64,000 bases of DNA from Thermus albus (GTDB taxonomy: Bacteria > Deinococcota > Deinococci > Deinococcales > Thermaceae), in the NCBI RefSeq assembly GCF_022760855.1, contig NZ_JAKTNR010000004.1, forward strand, positions 62,001 to 126,000, read 5' to 3'. Each line of letters starts with the position of its first letter. Positions within the stretch are counted from its first letter, which is position 1. Of the stretch, positions 14,890 to 23,788 are shown piece by piece. The notes under the pieces were generated by a model, which ran no database searches, was not told the origin of the DNA, and saw nothing but the letters and a program-made list of their open reading frames with translations. The position numbers and the translations under genes were made by a program.

Positions 14890-15687
14890 TCAGCCCAGGG
14901 CCACGTCCAAAGCCATCATCACGGCAAAGCCCGTCATCACCCCAAAGGTGGAGATGTCCCCGTTGCCCTCCGCCTGGCTTTCCGGAATGACCTCCTCCAC
15001 GATCACGAAAACCATGGCTCCTGCCGCCAGGGCCATGAGGTAGGGCAATAGGTAAAGCATCTGCGTGACCAAAAGGGCTCCCAACAAGGCCCCAAGGGGC
15101 TCCACGATGGCGGACAGCTGGCCGTAAAACCAGGCCCTTGCCGCCGGGATACCTGCCCGCCTTAGGGGCCAGGCCACCGCCAACCCCTCCGGCAGGTTTT
15201 GCAGGCCGATGCCCACCGCCAAGGCGATGGCCCCACCCAAGGTGGCGGCTCCCGTAGGGTCCAACCCCGCAGCCCCAAAGGCCACCCCCACCGCCAGGCC
15301 CTCGGGGAAGTTGTGGAGGGTGATGGCCAGGATCAGGAGGGTGGTGCGCCGCCAGAGGGTGCGGATACCCTCCTCCTCAGCCCCTGGCCCCAGGTGCACG
15401 TGGGGCAGGAAGCGGTCCAGGAGGCGCAACAAAGCCCCACCCAGAAGGAAGCCCACCACCGCAGGCACCCAAGGAACCAGGCCCTGAGCCTCGGCCATCT
15501 CCATACCTGGAAGGAGGAGGGAAAAGACGCTGGCCGCCAGCATCACCCCGGCGGCGAAACCCAGCATGCCGTCCAGAAGCTTGCGGCTGGGTTCTTGGGC
15601 CAGGAACACGCTAGCCGCTCCCACCGCGGTAAGCCCCCAGGTGAAAAGCCCTCCCAAGAGGGCATAGAGGAAAACCGAGGTTTCCAT
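14890..15687 (-). CDS. ZIP-family metal transporter
   Basis: From the ATG at 15687 there are 265 residues and about eight membrane spans. The family signatures HNFPEGLAVGVAFG and QNLPEGLAVAWPL supply the paired His/Glu metal ligands in spans 4 and 5; the short loop LPHVHLGPGAEEEG may add cytosolic His ligands. ZIP (GufA-type) carriers import Zn, Fe or Mn. The promoter contains a good -35 and -10 and an 18-bp palindrome like those bound by DtxR/MntR-type repressors, so iron or manganese control is inferred. An upstream in-frame extension overlaps the promoter and is rejected. Confidence 0.9.
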   Translation of the reverse strand: METSVFLYALLGGLFTWGLTAVGAASVFLAQEPSRKLLDGMLGFAAGVMLAASVFSLLLPGMEMAEAQGLVPWVPAVVGFLLGGALLRLLDRFLPHVHLGPGAEEEGIRTLWRRTTLLILAITLHNFPEGLAVGVAFGAAGLDPTGAATLGGAIALAVGIGLQNLPEGLAVAWPLRRAGIPAARAWFYGQLSAIVEPLGALLGALLVTQMLYLLPYLMALAAGAMVFVIVEEVIPESQAEGNGDISTFGVMTGFAVMMALDVALG

Positions 15688-15694
15688 AGGCCTT

Positions 15695-15723
15695 ATTTTA
15701 GGGTCACCTAAAACAGACGGCAA
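15695..15723 (-). promoter_or_regulatory. ZIP gene promoter with DtxR/MntR-like operator
   Basis: On the minus strand TTGCCG (15718-15723) and TAAAAT (15695-15700) are separated by exactly 17 bp, and the -10 ends 7 nt before the ATG. The spacer and -10 contain TTTTAGGGTCACCTAAAA (15696-15713, plus strand), a 7-bp inverted repeat around a 4-bp centre. TTTAGG/CCTAAA arms resemble metalloregulator boxes of the DtxR/MntR family. Confidence 0.7.
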
Positions 15724-15752
15724 TCCCGCCTTGGAGTATCCTGAGGTAAGGT

Positions 15753-16817
15753 ATGCTGGAGAAGCTTGCGCGCCTAGAAGAGGAATACCGGGAGTTGGAA
15801 GCGCTCCTTGCCGACCCTGAGGTCCTCAGGGACCAGAAGCGCTACCAGGCCCTCTCCCGGCGGTATGCGGAGATGGGGGAGGTGATCGCCCTCATCCGGG
15901 AGTACCGGAAGGTGCTGGAGGACTTGGAGGGCTTGGAGGGCCTCCTCGAGGACCCCGAGCTCAAGGAGGTGGCCAAGGCGGAGAAGGAGGCCCTCCTGGT
16001 TCGCAAGGCGGAGCTGGAAAAGGAGCTGGAGCGGCATCTCTTGCCCAAAGACCCCCTGGACGAGCGGGACGCCATCCTGGAGATCCGGGCCGGCACCGGC
16101 GGCGAGGAGGCCGCCCTTTTCGCCCGGGACCTTTTGGAGATGTACCTACGCTTCGCCCAGGAGATGGGGTTTGAAACCGAGATCCTGGATTCCCACCCCA
16201 CCGACCTGGGTGGCTTCTCCAAGGTCATCGTGGAAATCCGGGGCCCTGGGGCCTACGGCACCTTCAAGTACGAAAGCGGGGTCCACCGGGTGCAGCGGGT
16301 TCCCGCCACGGAAACCCAGGGGCGGATCCACACCTCCACGGCCACGGTGGCGGTTTTGCCCAAGGCGGAGGAGTCCGACTTCCACCTCAACATGGACGAG
16401 ATCCGCATTGACGTGATGCGGGCCTCCGGGCCCGGGGGCCAGGGGGTCAACACCACGGATAGTGCCGTGCGGGTGGTGCATCTGCCCACGGGGATCACGG
16501 TCACCTGCCAGGACTCCCGCAGCCAGATCAAGAACCGGGAGAAGGCCCTCATGATACTAAGAAGCCGCCTTTTGGAGATCAAAAGGGCGGAAGAGGCGGA
16601 AAAGCTCCGTCAGACCCGCCTGGCCCAGATCGGTACCGGGGAGCGCTCGGAGAAGATCCGCACCTACAACTTCCCCCAGTCCCGGGTCACGGACCACCGC
16701 ATCGGCTTCACCACCCACGACCTCGAGGGCATCCTCTCGGGACATCTCCAGCCCCTTTTGGAAGCCCTTAAACGGGCCGACCAGGAAAGGCAGCTGGAGG
16801 CCTTGACGGAAGCGTGA
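15753..16817 (+). CDS. prfA: Peptide chain release factor 1
   Basis: The 354-residue protein has the class-I release-factor order: a long helical N-terminal domain, an acidic LEIRAGTGGEEAALFARDL segment, then ASGPGGQGVNTTDSAVRV with the GGQ tripeptide that enters the peptidyl-transferase centre, and a final domain with KIRTYNFPQSRVTDHRIG. Length is normal for RF1, which reads UAA and UAG stops; RF1 rather than RF2 is assigned by length and the GERSEKIRTYNFPQ signature. It overlaps the next Nudix gene by one base. Confidence 0.95.
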   Translation: MLEKLARLEEEYRELEALLADPEVLRDQKRYQALSRRYAEMGEVIALIREYRKVLEDLEGLEGLLEDPELKEVAKAEKEALLVRKAELEKELERHLLPKDPLDERDAILEIRAGTGGEEAALFARDLLEMYLRFAQEMGFETEILDSHPTDLGGFSKVIVEIRGPGAYGTFKYESGVHRVQRVPATETQGRIHTSTATVAVLPKAEESDFHLNMDEIRIDVMRASGPGGQGVNTTDSAVRVVHLPTGITVTCQDSRSQIKNREKALMILRSRLLEIKRAEEAEKLRQTRLAQIGTGERSEKIRTYNFPQSRVTDHRIGFTTHDLEGILSGHLQPLLEALKRADQERQLEALTEA

Positions 16818-17284
16818 TGCGCCGCGAGATCCTGGTGGTGGCGGCCATCCTCTTGGACCGCCAAGGCCGGGTCCTTCTGGTGGGAAACGACTGGGGCCGG
16901 CGGGGCCAGGTGCGCTACACCCTCCCCGGGGGCACGGTGGAGCCTGGGGAAACGGTATTGGAAGCCCTGGTGCGGGAGGTCCGGGAGGAAACCGGCCTAA
17001 AGGTGAGGGCCATTGAGCACCTGGCCTATGCCATCCAGGTGGAAGACCGCCGCAAAAACGAGCGCACTCTGGCCCTGGCCTTTAGGGCCAGCTACGAGGG
17101 GCTCCTGAACCCCAGGGATCCCGACGGCCACATCGTGGAAGCCCGGTTCTTCACCCCCGAGGAGGTGACGGCCAAGCTTTCCGGCCACCGCCCCCTCCTG
17201 GAGCCCCTTTTGGACTACCTCGGAGGGGAACGGGGCCGGTTTTACGCCTACACCGGCTGGGGCCAGCCCGGGGTGAGGGTCTAA
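16817..17284 (+). CDS. Nudix hydrolase
   Basis: The 155-residue product carries a complete Nudix box: GGTVEPGETVLEALVREV followed by REETGL, after a strand ILVVAAILLDRQGRVLLV. The MutT-like fold hydrolyses a nucleoside diphosphate linked to another moiety; the substrate is unknown. The ATG at 16817 overlaps the prfA TGA (TGATG), so translation is coupled to prfA; GTG 16814 is an alternative. The 3' end overlaps the convergent gene by 4 nt. Confidence 0.88.
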   Translation: MRREILVVAAILLDRQGRVLLVGNDWGRRGQVRYTLPGGTVEPGETVLEALVREVREETGLKVRAIEHLAYAIQVEDRRKNERTLALAFRASYEGLLNPRDPDGHIVEARFFTPEEVTAKLSGHRPLLEPLLDYLGGERGRFYAYTGWGQPGVRV

Positions 17285-17970
17285 GGCCCCAGTTTGCGCC
17301 TAAGGTAAGCGGTTAGCTCCTCTATGGCCTTCCTCAGGGTCCGTTGTTCTTCCACAAGGGCCTCGAGGGGGTCCTTGGGCCCCTCGGGCGCGGAGAGGGT
17401 CTTGAAAAGCAGGGTGGGGTTGCCGCACTTGGGGCAGGTAAGGCCCGCGGGGCGGACCGAGGGAGCGTAGAAAATCCGGGACCGGCAGCGAGGGCAAAGG
17501 AGGTATTTAGCCCCCGAGGCCTCCCCCTTGCGCACCGCTTCCTCCAGCTCCAGGGCTTCCTCCCGGGGGAAGCCCAGGAAAAAATCCTCTCCCGCCTGCA
17601 CCAGACCCACCTCCTCCCGGGTGGGCTTTAGCTCCCCTTGTCCCCCTTGGGGCGTTTCCCAAGTAAACCCATTCCAGCGGAAATGGCGAAGGTGCTTTTT
17701 CCCCTGAAGGTCCTCAATCTCCACGATGAGCTGGAGGGTAGGGTCCTTGGGGTAGTAGTAAAACCGCACCGCCTGCACCCCGGAAAGGCTCTTGGTGCGG
17801 GGCAGGGTGTAGGTCAAAGGCCCCTCCCCTTTGGCTGGGTAGCCCACCAGGCGCTCCAGGTCATAGAGGGTGAGACCGGGGCGCTCCATGTCCCCGAAGA
17901 GAAGGCTTTCCACATAGCGAAAAGCCGTGGCAAGATGGGGACCTTGTCCCTGACCAGGGCTGGGGTCCAC
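17281..17970 (-). CDS. Hypothetical protein with zinc-ribbon and C-terminal coiled coil
   Basis: I do not recognise this 229-residue cytoplasmic protein. The middle is a beta-rich domain (AVRFYYYPKDPTLQLIVEIE, KKHLRHFRWNGFTWETP). Near residue 158 LLCPRCRSRI and then LTCPKCGNPTLLF form a CxxC-x(n)-CxxC zinc ribbon, and the last ~35 residues form a charged helix (VEEQRTLRKAIEELTAYLRR). Starts available are GTG 17970 and ATG 17889; the longer one is reported and is uncertain. The gene is not clearly part of an operon. Confidence 0.7.
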   Translation of the reverse strand: MDPSPGQGQGPHLATAFRYVESLLFGDMERPGLTLYDLERLVGYPAKGEGPLTYTLPRTKSLSGVQAVRFYYYPKDPTLQLIVEIEDLQGKKHLRHFRWNGFTWETPQGGQGELKPTREEVGLVQAGEDFFLGFPREEALELEEAVRKGEASGAKYLLCPRCRSRIFYAPSVRPAGLTCPKCGNPTLLFKTLSAPEGPKDPLEALVEEQRTLRKAIEELTAYLRRKLGP

Positions 17971-18015
17971 GGGATCAGTCTACCCTGGAGGCCCCTCGTG
18001 GGGTAGACCCCACCC

Positions 18016-20943
18016 CTAAGGCCAAGCGACGCAATAAGGCTTAAGGACCGCCAAGCGCCCACCCCCATATTGGGAAAGCAAGGCCTCCTGCACCCCCTTT
18101 TCCGGCCAGAGGTAGTCCACCACCAAGGGGGCATCCTCATCCCGGGCCCCACCCAGGTTCCAGGGCCCAGCCTCCTGGCCCACGGGACGGAAATGATCCG
18201 GCCCGTAGCCATCCTGGCTTCCCACCAGGACATAGAGGCAAACCTGCTGGCCGGGCTTGGGGTTAAAATGCCTTTTTTCCAGTTGCACGATCACCTGTTT
18301 GTCGGCGGGGTTACTGCTCACCAGGATGCCCTCGGCGGTATCGGTGCCGTCCGGAAAGCCCACCCGCTGGCCGTACTGGGGCCAACCTGCGGCCTTCAGG
18401 AAAAGGTCCCAAGGGTGCTCCGGATGGAAGGCCACCTTAGCCCCTTTGGCGAAGGTGTCGGTCCGGCCTCCCTCCTTAAAGTCCAGGTAGATGTTGAGGA
18501 GCTGGTGGCTGAAGCCCGCCGGGGCCCCCCAGGGGTTGGTCATCTCCGCAAAGGTGAAGACGAAGGTGTAGAGATGGTCGCTATCCAGAATGCGCATCTC
18601 CAGGAGATCAAAAAGGCCCTTAAAAGGTGCGAAGGCGGCCTCCTTGGGATAGGTGTAGGTGCCGGGGCCGTGCTCGTCGCCCTCGGGGTCTGGGATGCGC
18701 AACACCTCCTTGCCCTCGAGGCGCCTGGGCAGGCTTAAGGCCAAAGGTGCCCCGTTGGGGGCGAAGTCCAGAACGCGCCCGCCCTTCTCGAGTACCAAGG
18801 CCAACCGTACCGTGTCCCCGGCCTCCGCCTTGAGGGTGGTATAGGGAAGGCGAAGCTCAAAAACCTCCCCCACCCAAGCCCGCCTTCCCGAAAGGTCCGC
18901 TGGGGAGCTGGCCAGAACCCAGGTGCCCTCCCGGTAGGCGTAGCGCACCAAAACCCCTTGCCCCTCCTTCACCTGGTCTAGGTCCAAGGTGATCCGCTGT
19001 TGCAGGGGAAATCCCAGGGAAACCTCCAGGCCCTCGGGAAAGGCGGCACCCCCTTCCCCTCCAGGCTGGGTGGCGTAGACATGCAGGCGGAACCCTTGGC
19101 CCACCAGGTCCCGGGCCTTAACCCCATCCCGCAGGTCCACCCGAAGGTACACGTTGGCCTCATCAAAACCCAAGTAAACCCCATGGATGAGGTCGTCGGG
19201 GGTCTGCATGGCGGCCCCCTCGGAATCCGGCAGGTAGGCCGCCCCCTCCCACTCCCCAGGGGTCACCTGGCCATCCAAGGTGGGCTTCACCCGGCCTGGC
19301 GTTCCTTGGGGAGAAACCGGGGGTCGCACGGCGATGAAGAGCTCCTCCGGGGCCTGCCTTCCCAAAATCTGGTACACCGCCCTTAGAAGGCTCCGGAAGG
19401 CCTCGTCAAAGGGGGCGTGGTTGGGAAAGGCGGTGTCCTGGCCGTACCACCAGAACCAGTCCGAGGCCTGGGCCGCATAGAGGAGGGCCATGGCCCTCTC
19501 CACCACTTTAGGGTCCCCTCCGGCCTCCCGGTAGGCCATCACCGCCTGCCGGGCCCGGCTTAGGCGGTCCCAGGCCTCGTTTTCCTCCGGTTCCCCCGCC
19601 CACATGGCAAAATCCCCTGCCCAACCCCCGGTGCCCAGCCGGGCCAAGGGCAAGGAGGGCTCTTGGGCCACCTCCGAAAAGAGGACGGTCTTCAGGGTAC
19701 CCTTAGCCTGCTCTTCAACAAGGCGCCGGTAGAGGAGGCGGCGGAAGTCGTTGCCGTTATTGGGGTAGTTTTCCCAGGCGTTTTCCCCATCTAGGGCAAG
19801 GGTGAGCACCGCGTTGGGGTTTTCCCCAATCACCTGGCGGCGGATCTCCAGAAGGGCGGCGATAAGGTCCTCCACCGCCCGTTCGGCAGGCATCTGGCTG
19901 TAGCTGAAACCAATGCGGTCGGAAAGGTCCCGGTGGCGGAAGAAAAGGACCACCCGCTGGCCCTCCTTCTCCACGTGGTAGGTCCGGGTCAGGGTGAGGG
20001 GGTTCACGGGTACCCCGCTTTTGCCCAGGACGGCCTCATCGGTCACCAGGAAGCCGATGCCCTCCTCCGCATAGAGCTCCGCCGCCTTTTGGCTTACCGC
20101 ACCCTCGGGTGGCCACATCCCGCCAGGCATCTGGCCAAAAAGGGTTTGGAAATAGGCCTTCCCCGCCCGCACCTGCCAGGCGGCATCCTCAGGCCAAGCG
20201 ATGGGCTCCTTGGGCAGGGCCAAAGCAGGGTTGGATTCCCGGATGGCCTCCTTTTCCAGGAGGATGGGCAGGATGGGGTGGTAGTAGGGGGTGGTGATGA
20301 GATCCGCCTGGCCCCGTTGCCAAAGCTCCTTGTGCAGGGGCAGGATGGTGGCCATGATCTCCAGGTGCTTTTCCAGCACGTAGTTCACATCCTCCTGGGT
20401 GAAGCCTCGGTCCTGCTGGTAAAGGGCCTGGAGCCTGGGGTCTTGGCCTATGTAGTCCACGTTGATCCAGTACAGGTTCCAAAGGAGGCGCAGGTCCTGA
20501 AGGTCCTGCTCCGCAAAAGGCTCCCCCCTTGCCCTCTTGGCCTGGAGCTCCCGGTAGCGGGGGCTTTTCTCTATGAAGCGGGGGTTGATGTCAAAGAAAC
20601 GCTGGACGATAAAGGCCTGTTCCTCAGGGGTAAGGGCGGCAACCGGTTTCTCGGAAAGCCGCCAGTAGGCGTCCTTGGCCTTGCCGGAAAGGTAGTCCTC
20701 TATCTGCTTGAGAAGGGTGGAGGTAAGGTCAAAGGTCACCTTGATCCCAGGAAACTCCTTAAGCACCTGGGCCATCCAAGGGTAGCTGTTCACCCCGTGG
20801 ACCCGCACCCAAGGTTCCTCGTACTGCCCCGTCAAGGGGTTCTCGTAGGGTGGCTGGTGCTGGTGCCAAAGGATGGCCACCCGCAAGGGCTGGGCTAAGG
20901 CCAAGGGCCATAGGAGAGCCAGGCTCCAAAGGATCCGCTTCAT
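18016..20943 (-). CDS. Secreted glycoside hydrolase family 57 protein with C-terminal accessory domains
   Basis: The 975-residue product starts with a signal peptide (MKRILWSLALLWPLALAQ). GH57 motifs follow: AILWHQHQPPY near residue 28, then MWPPEGAVSQKAAEL with the Glu after WPP, and TLALDGENAWENYPNNG with the catalytic Asp candidate. GH57 enzymes act on alpha-1,4/1,6 glucans by a retaining mechanism; amylopullulanase-like activity is inferred. From about residue 560 the sequence changes to two beta-sandwich-like modules (DEANVYLRVDLRDG, FVFTFAEMTNPWGAPAGFS), the second resembling the glucodextranase-type C-terminal domain. The gene is flanked by divergent or convergent genes, so it is monocistronic. 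Confidence 0.88.
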   Translation of the reverse strand: MKRILWSLALLWPLALAQPLRVAILWHQHQPPYENPLTGQYEEPWVRVHGVNSYPWMAQVLKEFPGIKVTFDLTSTLLKQIEDYLSGKAKDAYWRLSEKPVAALTPEEQAFIVQRFFDINPRFIEKSPRYRELQAKRARGEPFAEQDLQDLRLLWNLYWINVDYIGQDPRLQALYQQDRGFTQEDVNYVLEKHLEIMATILPLHKELWQRGQADLITTPYYHPILPILLEKEAIRESNPALALPKEPIAWPEDAAWQVRAGKAYFQTLFGQMPGGMWPPEGAVSQKAAELYAEEGIGFLVTDEAVLGKSGVPVNPLTLTRTYHVEKEGQRVVLFFRHRDLSDRIGFSYSQMPAERAVEDLIAALLEIRRQVIGENPNAVLTLALDGENAWENYPNNGNDFRRLLYRRLVEEQAKGTLKTVLFSEVAQEPSLPLARLGTGGWAGDFAMWAGEPEENEAWDRLSRARQAVMAYREAGGDPKVVERAMALLYAAQASDWFWWYGQDTAFPNHAPFDEAFRSLLRAVYQILGRQAPEELFIAVRPPVSPQGTPGRVKPTLDGQVTPGEWEGAAYLPDSEGAAMQTPDDLIHGVYLGFDEANVYLRVDLRDGVKARDLVGQGFRLHVYATQPGGEGGAAFPEGLEVSLGFPLQQRITLDLDQVKEGQGVLVRYAYREGTWVLASSPADLSGRRAWVGEVFELRLPYTTLKAEAGDTVRLALVLEKGGRVLDFAPNGAPLALSLPRRLEGKEVLRIPDPEGDEHGPGTYTYPKEAAFAPFKGLFDLLEMRILDSDHLYTFVFTFAEMTNPWGAPAGFSHQLLNIYLDFKEGGRTDTFAKGAKVAFHPEHPWDLFLKAAGWPQYGQRVGFPDGTDTAEGILVSSNPADKQVIVQLEKRHFNPKPGQQVCLYVLVGSQDGYGPDHFRPVGQEAGPWNLGGARDEDAPLVVDYLWPEKGVQEALLSQYGGGRLAVLKPYCVAWP

Positions 20944-20999
20944 TCCCTCACCCCCTCGAGAACCTCGTGGAAGAGGTTCCAGCGGTTCGGCGCCCGGAT

Positions 21000-21027
21000 T
21001 TTACCCTAGGCCCACCCGGTCCATAAT
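21000..21027 (+). promoter_or_regulatory. Promoter of the Old Yellow Enzyme gene
   Basis: TTTACC (21000-21005) and CATAAT (21022-21027) are 16 bp apart, and the -10 ends 6 nt before the ATG at 21034, so the message would be leaderless. Confidence 0.55.
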
Positions 21028-21033
21028 GGACTC

Positions 21034-22083
21034 ATGTCCCTCCTCTTCACCCCTTTGGACCTGAGGAGCGTCAGGCTGAAAAACCGCCTGGCCATGTCCC
21101 CCATGTGCCAGTACTCCGCCACCCTGGAAGGCATGGTCACGGACTGGCACCTCCTCCACTACCCCACCCGGGCCCTGGGAGGCGTGGGGCTCATCCTGGT
21201 GGAGGCCACCGCCGTGGAGCCCATAGGCCGCATCAGCCCCCATGACCTGGGCATATGGTCGGACGACCATCTTCCGGGCTTAAGGGAGCTTGCCCGAAGG
21301 ATCCGGGAAGCGGGAGCGGTGCCCGGCATCCAGCTGGCCCACGCCGGGCGCAAGGCGGGGACCAGTAGGCCCTGGGAAGGGGGAAAGCCCTTGGGCTGGC
21401 GGGTGGTGGGGCCAAGCCCCCTCCCCTACGACGAGGGGTATCCCGTACCCGAACCCCTGGACGAGGCGGGAATGGAACGGATTCTCACGGCCTTCGTGGA
21501 AGGGGCCAAGCGGGCCCTAAGGGCGGGCTTCCAGGTGATTGAGCTCCACATGGCCCATGGCTACCTGCTCTCCTCCTTCCTCTCCCCTCTTTCCAACCAG
21601 CGCACGGATGCCTATGGGGGCAGCCTGGAAAACCGCATGCGCTTTCCCCTTAAGGTGGCCCAGGCGGTGCGGGAGGTGGTACCCAAGGAGCTTCCCCTTT
21701 TGGTGCGGGTCTCCGCCACCGACTGGGGGGAAGGGGGGTGGGGCCTTAAGGACACCCTGGCCTTCGCCCGCCGGCTTAAGGAACTTGGGGTGGACCTCCT
21801 GGACTGCTCCTCCGGAGGCGTGGTGCCCAGGGTGCGGCTTCCTTTGGCCCCCGGCTTCCAGGTGCCCTTCGCCGACGCCGTGCGCAAGGAGGTGGGCATG
21901 AGGACGGGGGCCGTGGGCCTCATCACCAACCCCGAGCAAGCGGAAACCCTCCTGCAGGCGGGAAGCGCCGACCTGGTCCTTTTGGGCCGGGTTCTCCTCA
22001 GAGACCCCTACTTCCCCCTAAAGGCGGCCAAGGCCCTAGGGGTAGCTCCCGAGGTCCCACCCCAGTACCAGAGGGGATTTTAA
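21034..22083 (+). CDS. Old Yellow Enzyme family NADH:flavin oxidoreductase (CrS/YqjM type)
   Basis: The 349-residue FMN protein is of the thermophilic-like OYE class: PMCQYSA near residue 25 with the modulating Cys, [29 protein letters not shown] with substrate-binding His residues, and [13 protein letters not shown]. The sequence reads like the chromate reductase CrS described from Thermus scotoductus. It reduces activated alkenes with NAD(P)H; chromate reduction is a side activity. Its own promoter precedes the ATG. The 3' end overlaps the convergent nucleotidyltransferase gene by 4 nt. Confidence 0.93.
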   Translation: MSLLFTPLDLRSVRLKNRLAMSPMCQYSATLEGMVTDWHLLHYPTRALGGVGLILVEATAVEPIGRISPHDLGIWSDDHLPGLRELARRIREAGAVPGIQLAHAGRKAGTSRPWEGGKPLGWRVVGPSPLPYDEGYPVPEPLDEAGMERILTAFVEGAKRALRAGFQVIELHMAHGYLLSSFLSPLSNQRTDAYGGSLENRMRFPLKVAQAVREVVPKELPLLVRVSATDWGEGGWGLKDTLAFARRLKELGVDLLDCSSGGVVPRVRLPLAPGFQVPFADAVRKEVGMRTGAVGLITNPEQAETLLQAGSADLVLLGRVLLRDPYFPLKAAKALGVAPEVPPQYQRGF

Positions 22084-22436
22084 GGAGGGTCCAGAGGAGA
22101 AAGGGCGGGATGGCGAAGGAGCCAGCGCACCTCCCGCCTTAGGGTTTCGGAAAAACGGGGGCTTCGCTGGGGCAGGGCTTGCCACTCCGAGAGGGTGTAG
22201 ACCAGGGCCTCCGCGGGTACAGGAAGCTCTTCTAGGGGCAGACTTAGGGCCCGTTGCCAAGGAGGAAGGGAAGAGGAATCCACAAGCACCAGGAGGTCCA
22301 GGTCGCTTCCTACCCCGTGGTCCCCCCGGGCGTAGGAGCCGAAATACCCCAGGGCCAAGAGGCCAGGGATGGGGTGACGGGCAAGCCAGTCCCTAAGGGC
22401 CCCTTCCACCTCCTCCCGGCTAGGCCATCTGAGCAC
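22080..22436 (-). CDS. MNT-type nucleotidyltransferase (antitoxin candidate)
   Basis: From the GTG at 22436 the product has 118 residues. [20 protein letters not shown] is the GSx10DxD nucleotidyltransferase signature of minimal (MNT) enzymes. The gene starts inside the end of the HEPN gene upstream, the usual order of HEPN/MNT modules in which the MNT protein modifies the HEPN toxin, as shown for MntA/HepT systems. ATG 22463 is an alternative start. Toxin-antitoxin function is inferred from pairing. Confidence 0.82.
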   Translation of the reverse strand: MLRWPSREEVEGALRDWLARHPIPGLLALGYFGSYARGDHGVGSDLDLLVLVDSSSLPPWQRALSLPLEELPVPAEALVYTLSEWQALPQRSPRFSETLRREVRWLLRHPALSPLDPP

Positions 22437-22800
22437 GGCTGAATTCAAAGATTTCACGGGCATAGCGGACCGCCTCCTGGCTTTGCAAGGGCCCGTAGTG
22501 CTCCGCGGAAGGCCCCTCGGGGAACGCATCGGGGTACCGGGTAGGTATATAGAGCCCATCCAGGTAGCGTGCCTTTTCCACCAGGTCTTGGGGAACCTCC
22601 AAGGGCAACTCCTTGAGGAGCCGGGCGATCACGTGCCCCCAAGCCTCCTGGCCCAGGTGGAGGTGAAGGGCTTTTACCGCCTTTTCTGCGGCCTGTTGTG
22701 CGGCAAAACAAGCCCATTCATGCCGGCCAGCATTCCGGGCAATCTCGGCCATCTCTAGGTCCCTTTCCGCTTGGGAAAGCCAATCCCAGGCCCGGTTCAC
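22420..22800 (-). CDS. HEPN-domain protein (toxin candidate)
   Basis: The 126-residue product has the HEPN pattern: WLSQAERDLEMAEIARNAGR, CFAAQQAAEKAVKALHLHLG, GHVIARLLKELP and a RYPDAFP segment, all helical. The catalytic Rx4-6H motif of RNase-active HEPN proteins is not evident at its usual late position, so activity is uncertain. The start is GTG 22800, with TAAACT (minus strand, 22807-22812) 6 nt upstream, implying a leaderless transcript with the MNT gene. Confidence 0.85.
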   Translation of the reverse strand: MNRAWDWLSQAERDLEMAEIARNAGRHEWACFAAQQAAEKAVKALHLHLGQEAWGHVIARLLKELPLEVPQDLVEKARYLDGLYIPTRYPDAFPEGPSAEHYGPLQSQEAVRYAREIFEFSRAQMA

Positions 22801-22806
22801 CCCCTC

Positions 22807-22822
22807 AGTTTACCGGTAGACT
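22807..22822. promoter_or_regulatory. Divergent -10 boxes between the HEPN and quinone reductase genes
   Basis: The 28-bp gap holds TAAACT on the minus strand (22807-22812), 6 nt from the HEPN GTG, and TAGACT on the plus strand (22817-22822), 6 nt from the quinone reductase ATG. Both transcripts would be leaderless and the two polymerases could not bind at once. Confidence 0.55.
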
Positions 22823-22828
22823 GAAGCC

Positions 22829-23788
22829 ATGAAGGCCATACGGGTGCACCAAGCGGGCGGCCCTGAGGTCTTGACCCTCGAGGACCTCCCCATCCCCAAG
22901 CCGGGCCCGGGGGAGGTTCTGGTCAGGCTTCTCGCCATCGGGGTCAACTACATTGACACCTACAAGCGCCAAGGCCTCTACCCCATGCTCCTTCCCTTCA
23001 CCCTGGGGGAGGAGGGGGCCGGGGTGGTGGAGGAGGTGGGGGAAGGGGTGGTGGGGGTGCGCCCCGGGGACAAGGTGGCCTTCGCCAACGTGCAAGGTGC
23101 CTATGCCCAGTACCAGGTGGTGCCGGCGGAAAGGCTGGTGCCCGTGCCCCAGGGGCTTGACCCCAAGCTGGCGGCGGCCAGCCTCCTCCAGGGCATGACC
23201 GCCCACTACCTCCTGAAGAGCACCTACCCCGTGAAGCCCGGGGACCAGGTGCTGGTGCACGCGGGGGCCGGAGGGGTGGGGCTCCTTCTCATCCAGTGGG
23301 CCAAGCACTTAGGAGCCACGGTCTACGCCACCGCCAGCACGGAGGAGAAGCGGGCCCTTTGCCTCGAGGCCGGGGCCGACCACGCCCTCCCCTACGAGGG
23401 CTTTGCCCAGGGGGTGAAGGCCCTTTCGGGAGGGGGGGTGGACGTGGTCTACGACGGGGTGGGGCAGAGCACCTTTGAGGGGAGCCTCGAGGCCTTGAGG
23501 CCTCGGGGCTATCTGGTCCTCTTTGGCCAGTCCTCGGGGCCCGTGCCCCCCATGGACCCCCAGGTGCTGAACCGCAAGGGAAGCCTCTTCCTCACCCGCC
23601 CCACCCTCCACCACTACACCGCCACCCGCAAAGAACTCCTATGGCGGGCGGGGGAGGTCTTCCAGGCCATTCGGGAAGGGTGGCTTAAGGTGCGCATCGG
23701 GGCGGAGTTCCCCCTGGAAAAGGCCAGGGAGGCCCACGAAGCCCTAGAAGGCCGAAAGACCACGGGTAAGGTCCTCCTAATCCCCTAA
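22829..23788 (+). CDS. Zinc-less NADPH:quinone oxidoreductase
   Basis: The 319-residue medium-chain dehydrogenase has GVNYIDTYKRQGLYP, TLGEEGAGVVEEVGEGV, the Rossmann turn AGAGGVGLLLIQWAK, and no zinc-binding cysteines, as in QOR (zeta-crystallin-like) enzymes. It passes electrons from NADPH to quinones in the cytoplasm. It is monocistronic with its own TAGACT box. The last 12 nt overlap the convergent kinase gene. Confidence 0.92.
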   Translation: MKAIRVHQAGGPEVLTLEDLPIPKPGPGEVLVRLLAIGVNYIDTYKRQGLYPMLLPFTLGEEGAGVVEEVGEGVVGVRPGDKVAFANVQGAYAQYQVVPAERLVPVPQGLDPKLAAASLLQGMTAHYLLKSTYPVKPGDQVLVHAGAGGVGLLLIQWAKHLGATVYATASTEEKRALCLEAGADHALPYEGFAQGVKALSGGGVDVVYDGVGQSTFEGSLEALRPRGYLVLFGQSSGPVPPMDPQVLNRKGSLFLTRPTLHHYTATRKELLWRAGEVFQAIREGWLKVRIGAEFPLEKAREAHEALEGRKTTGKVLLIP

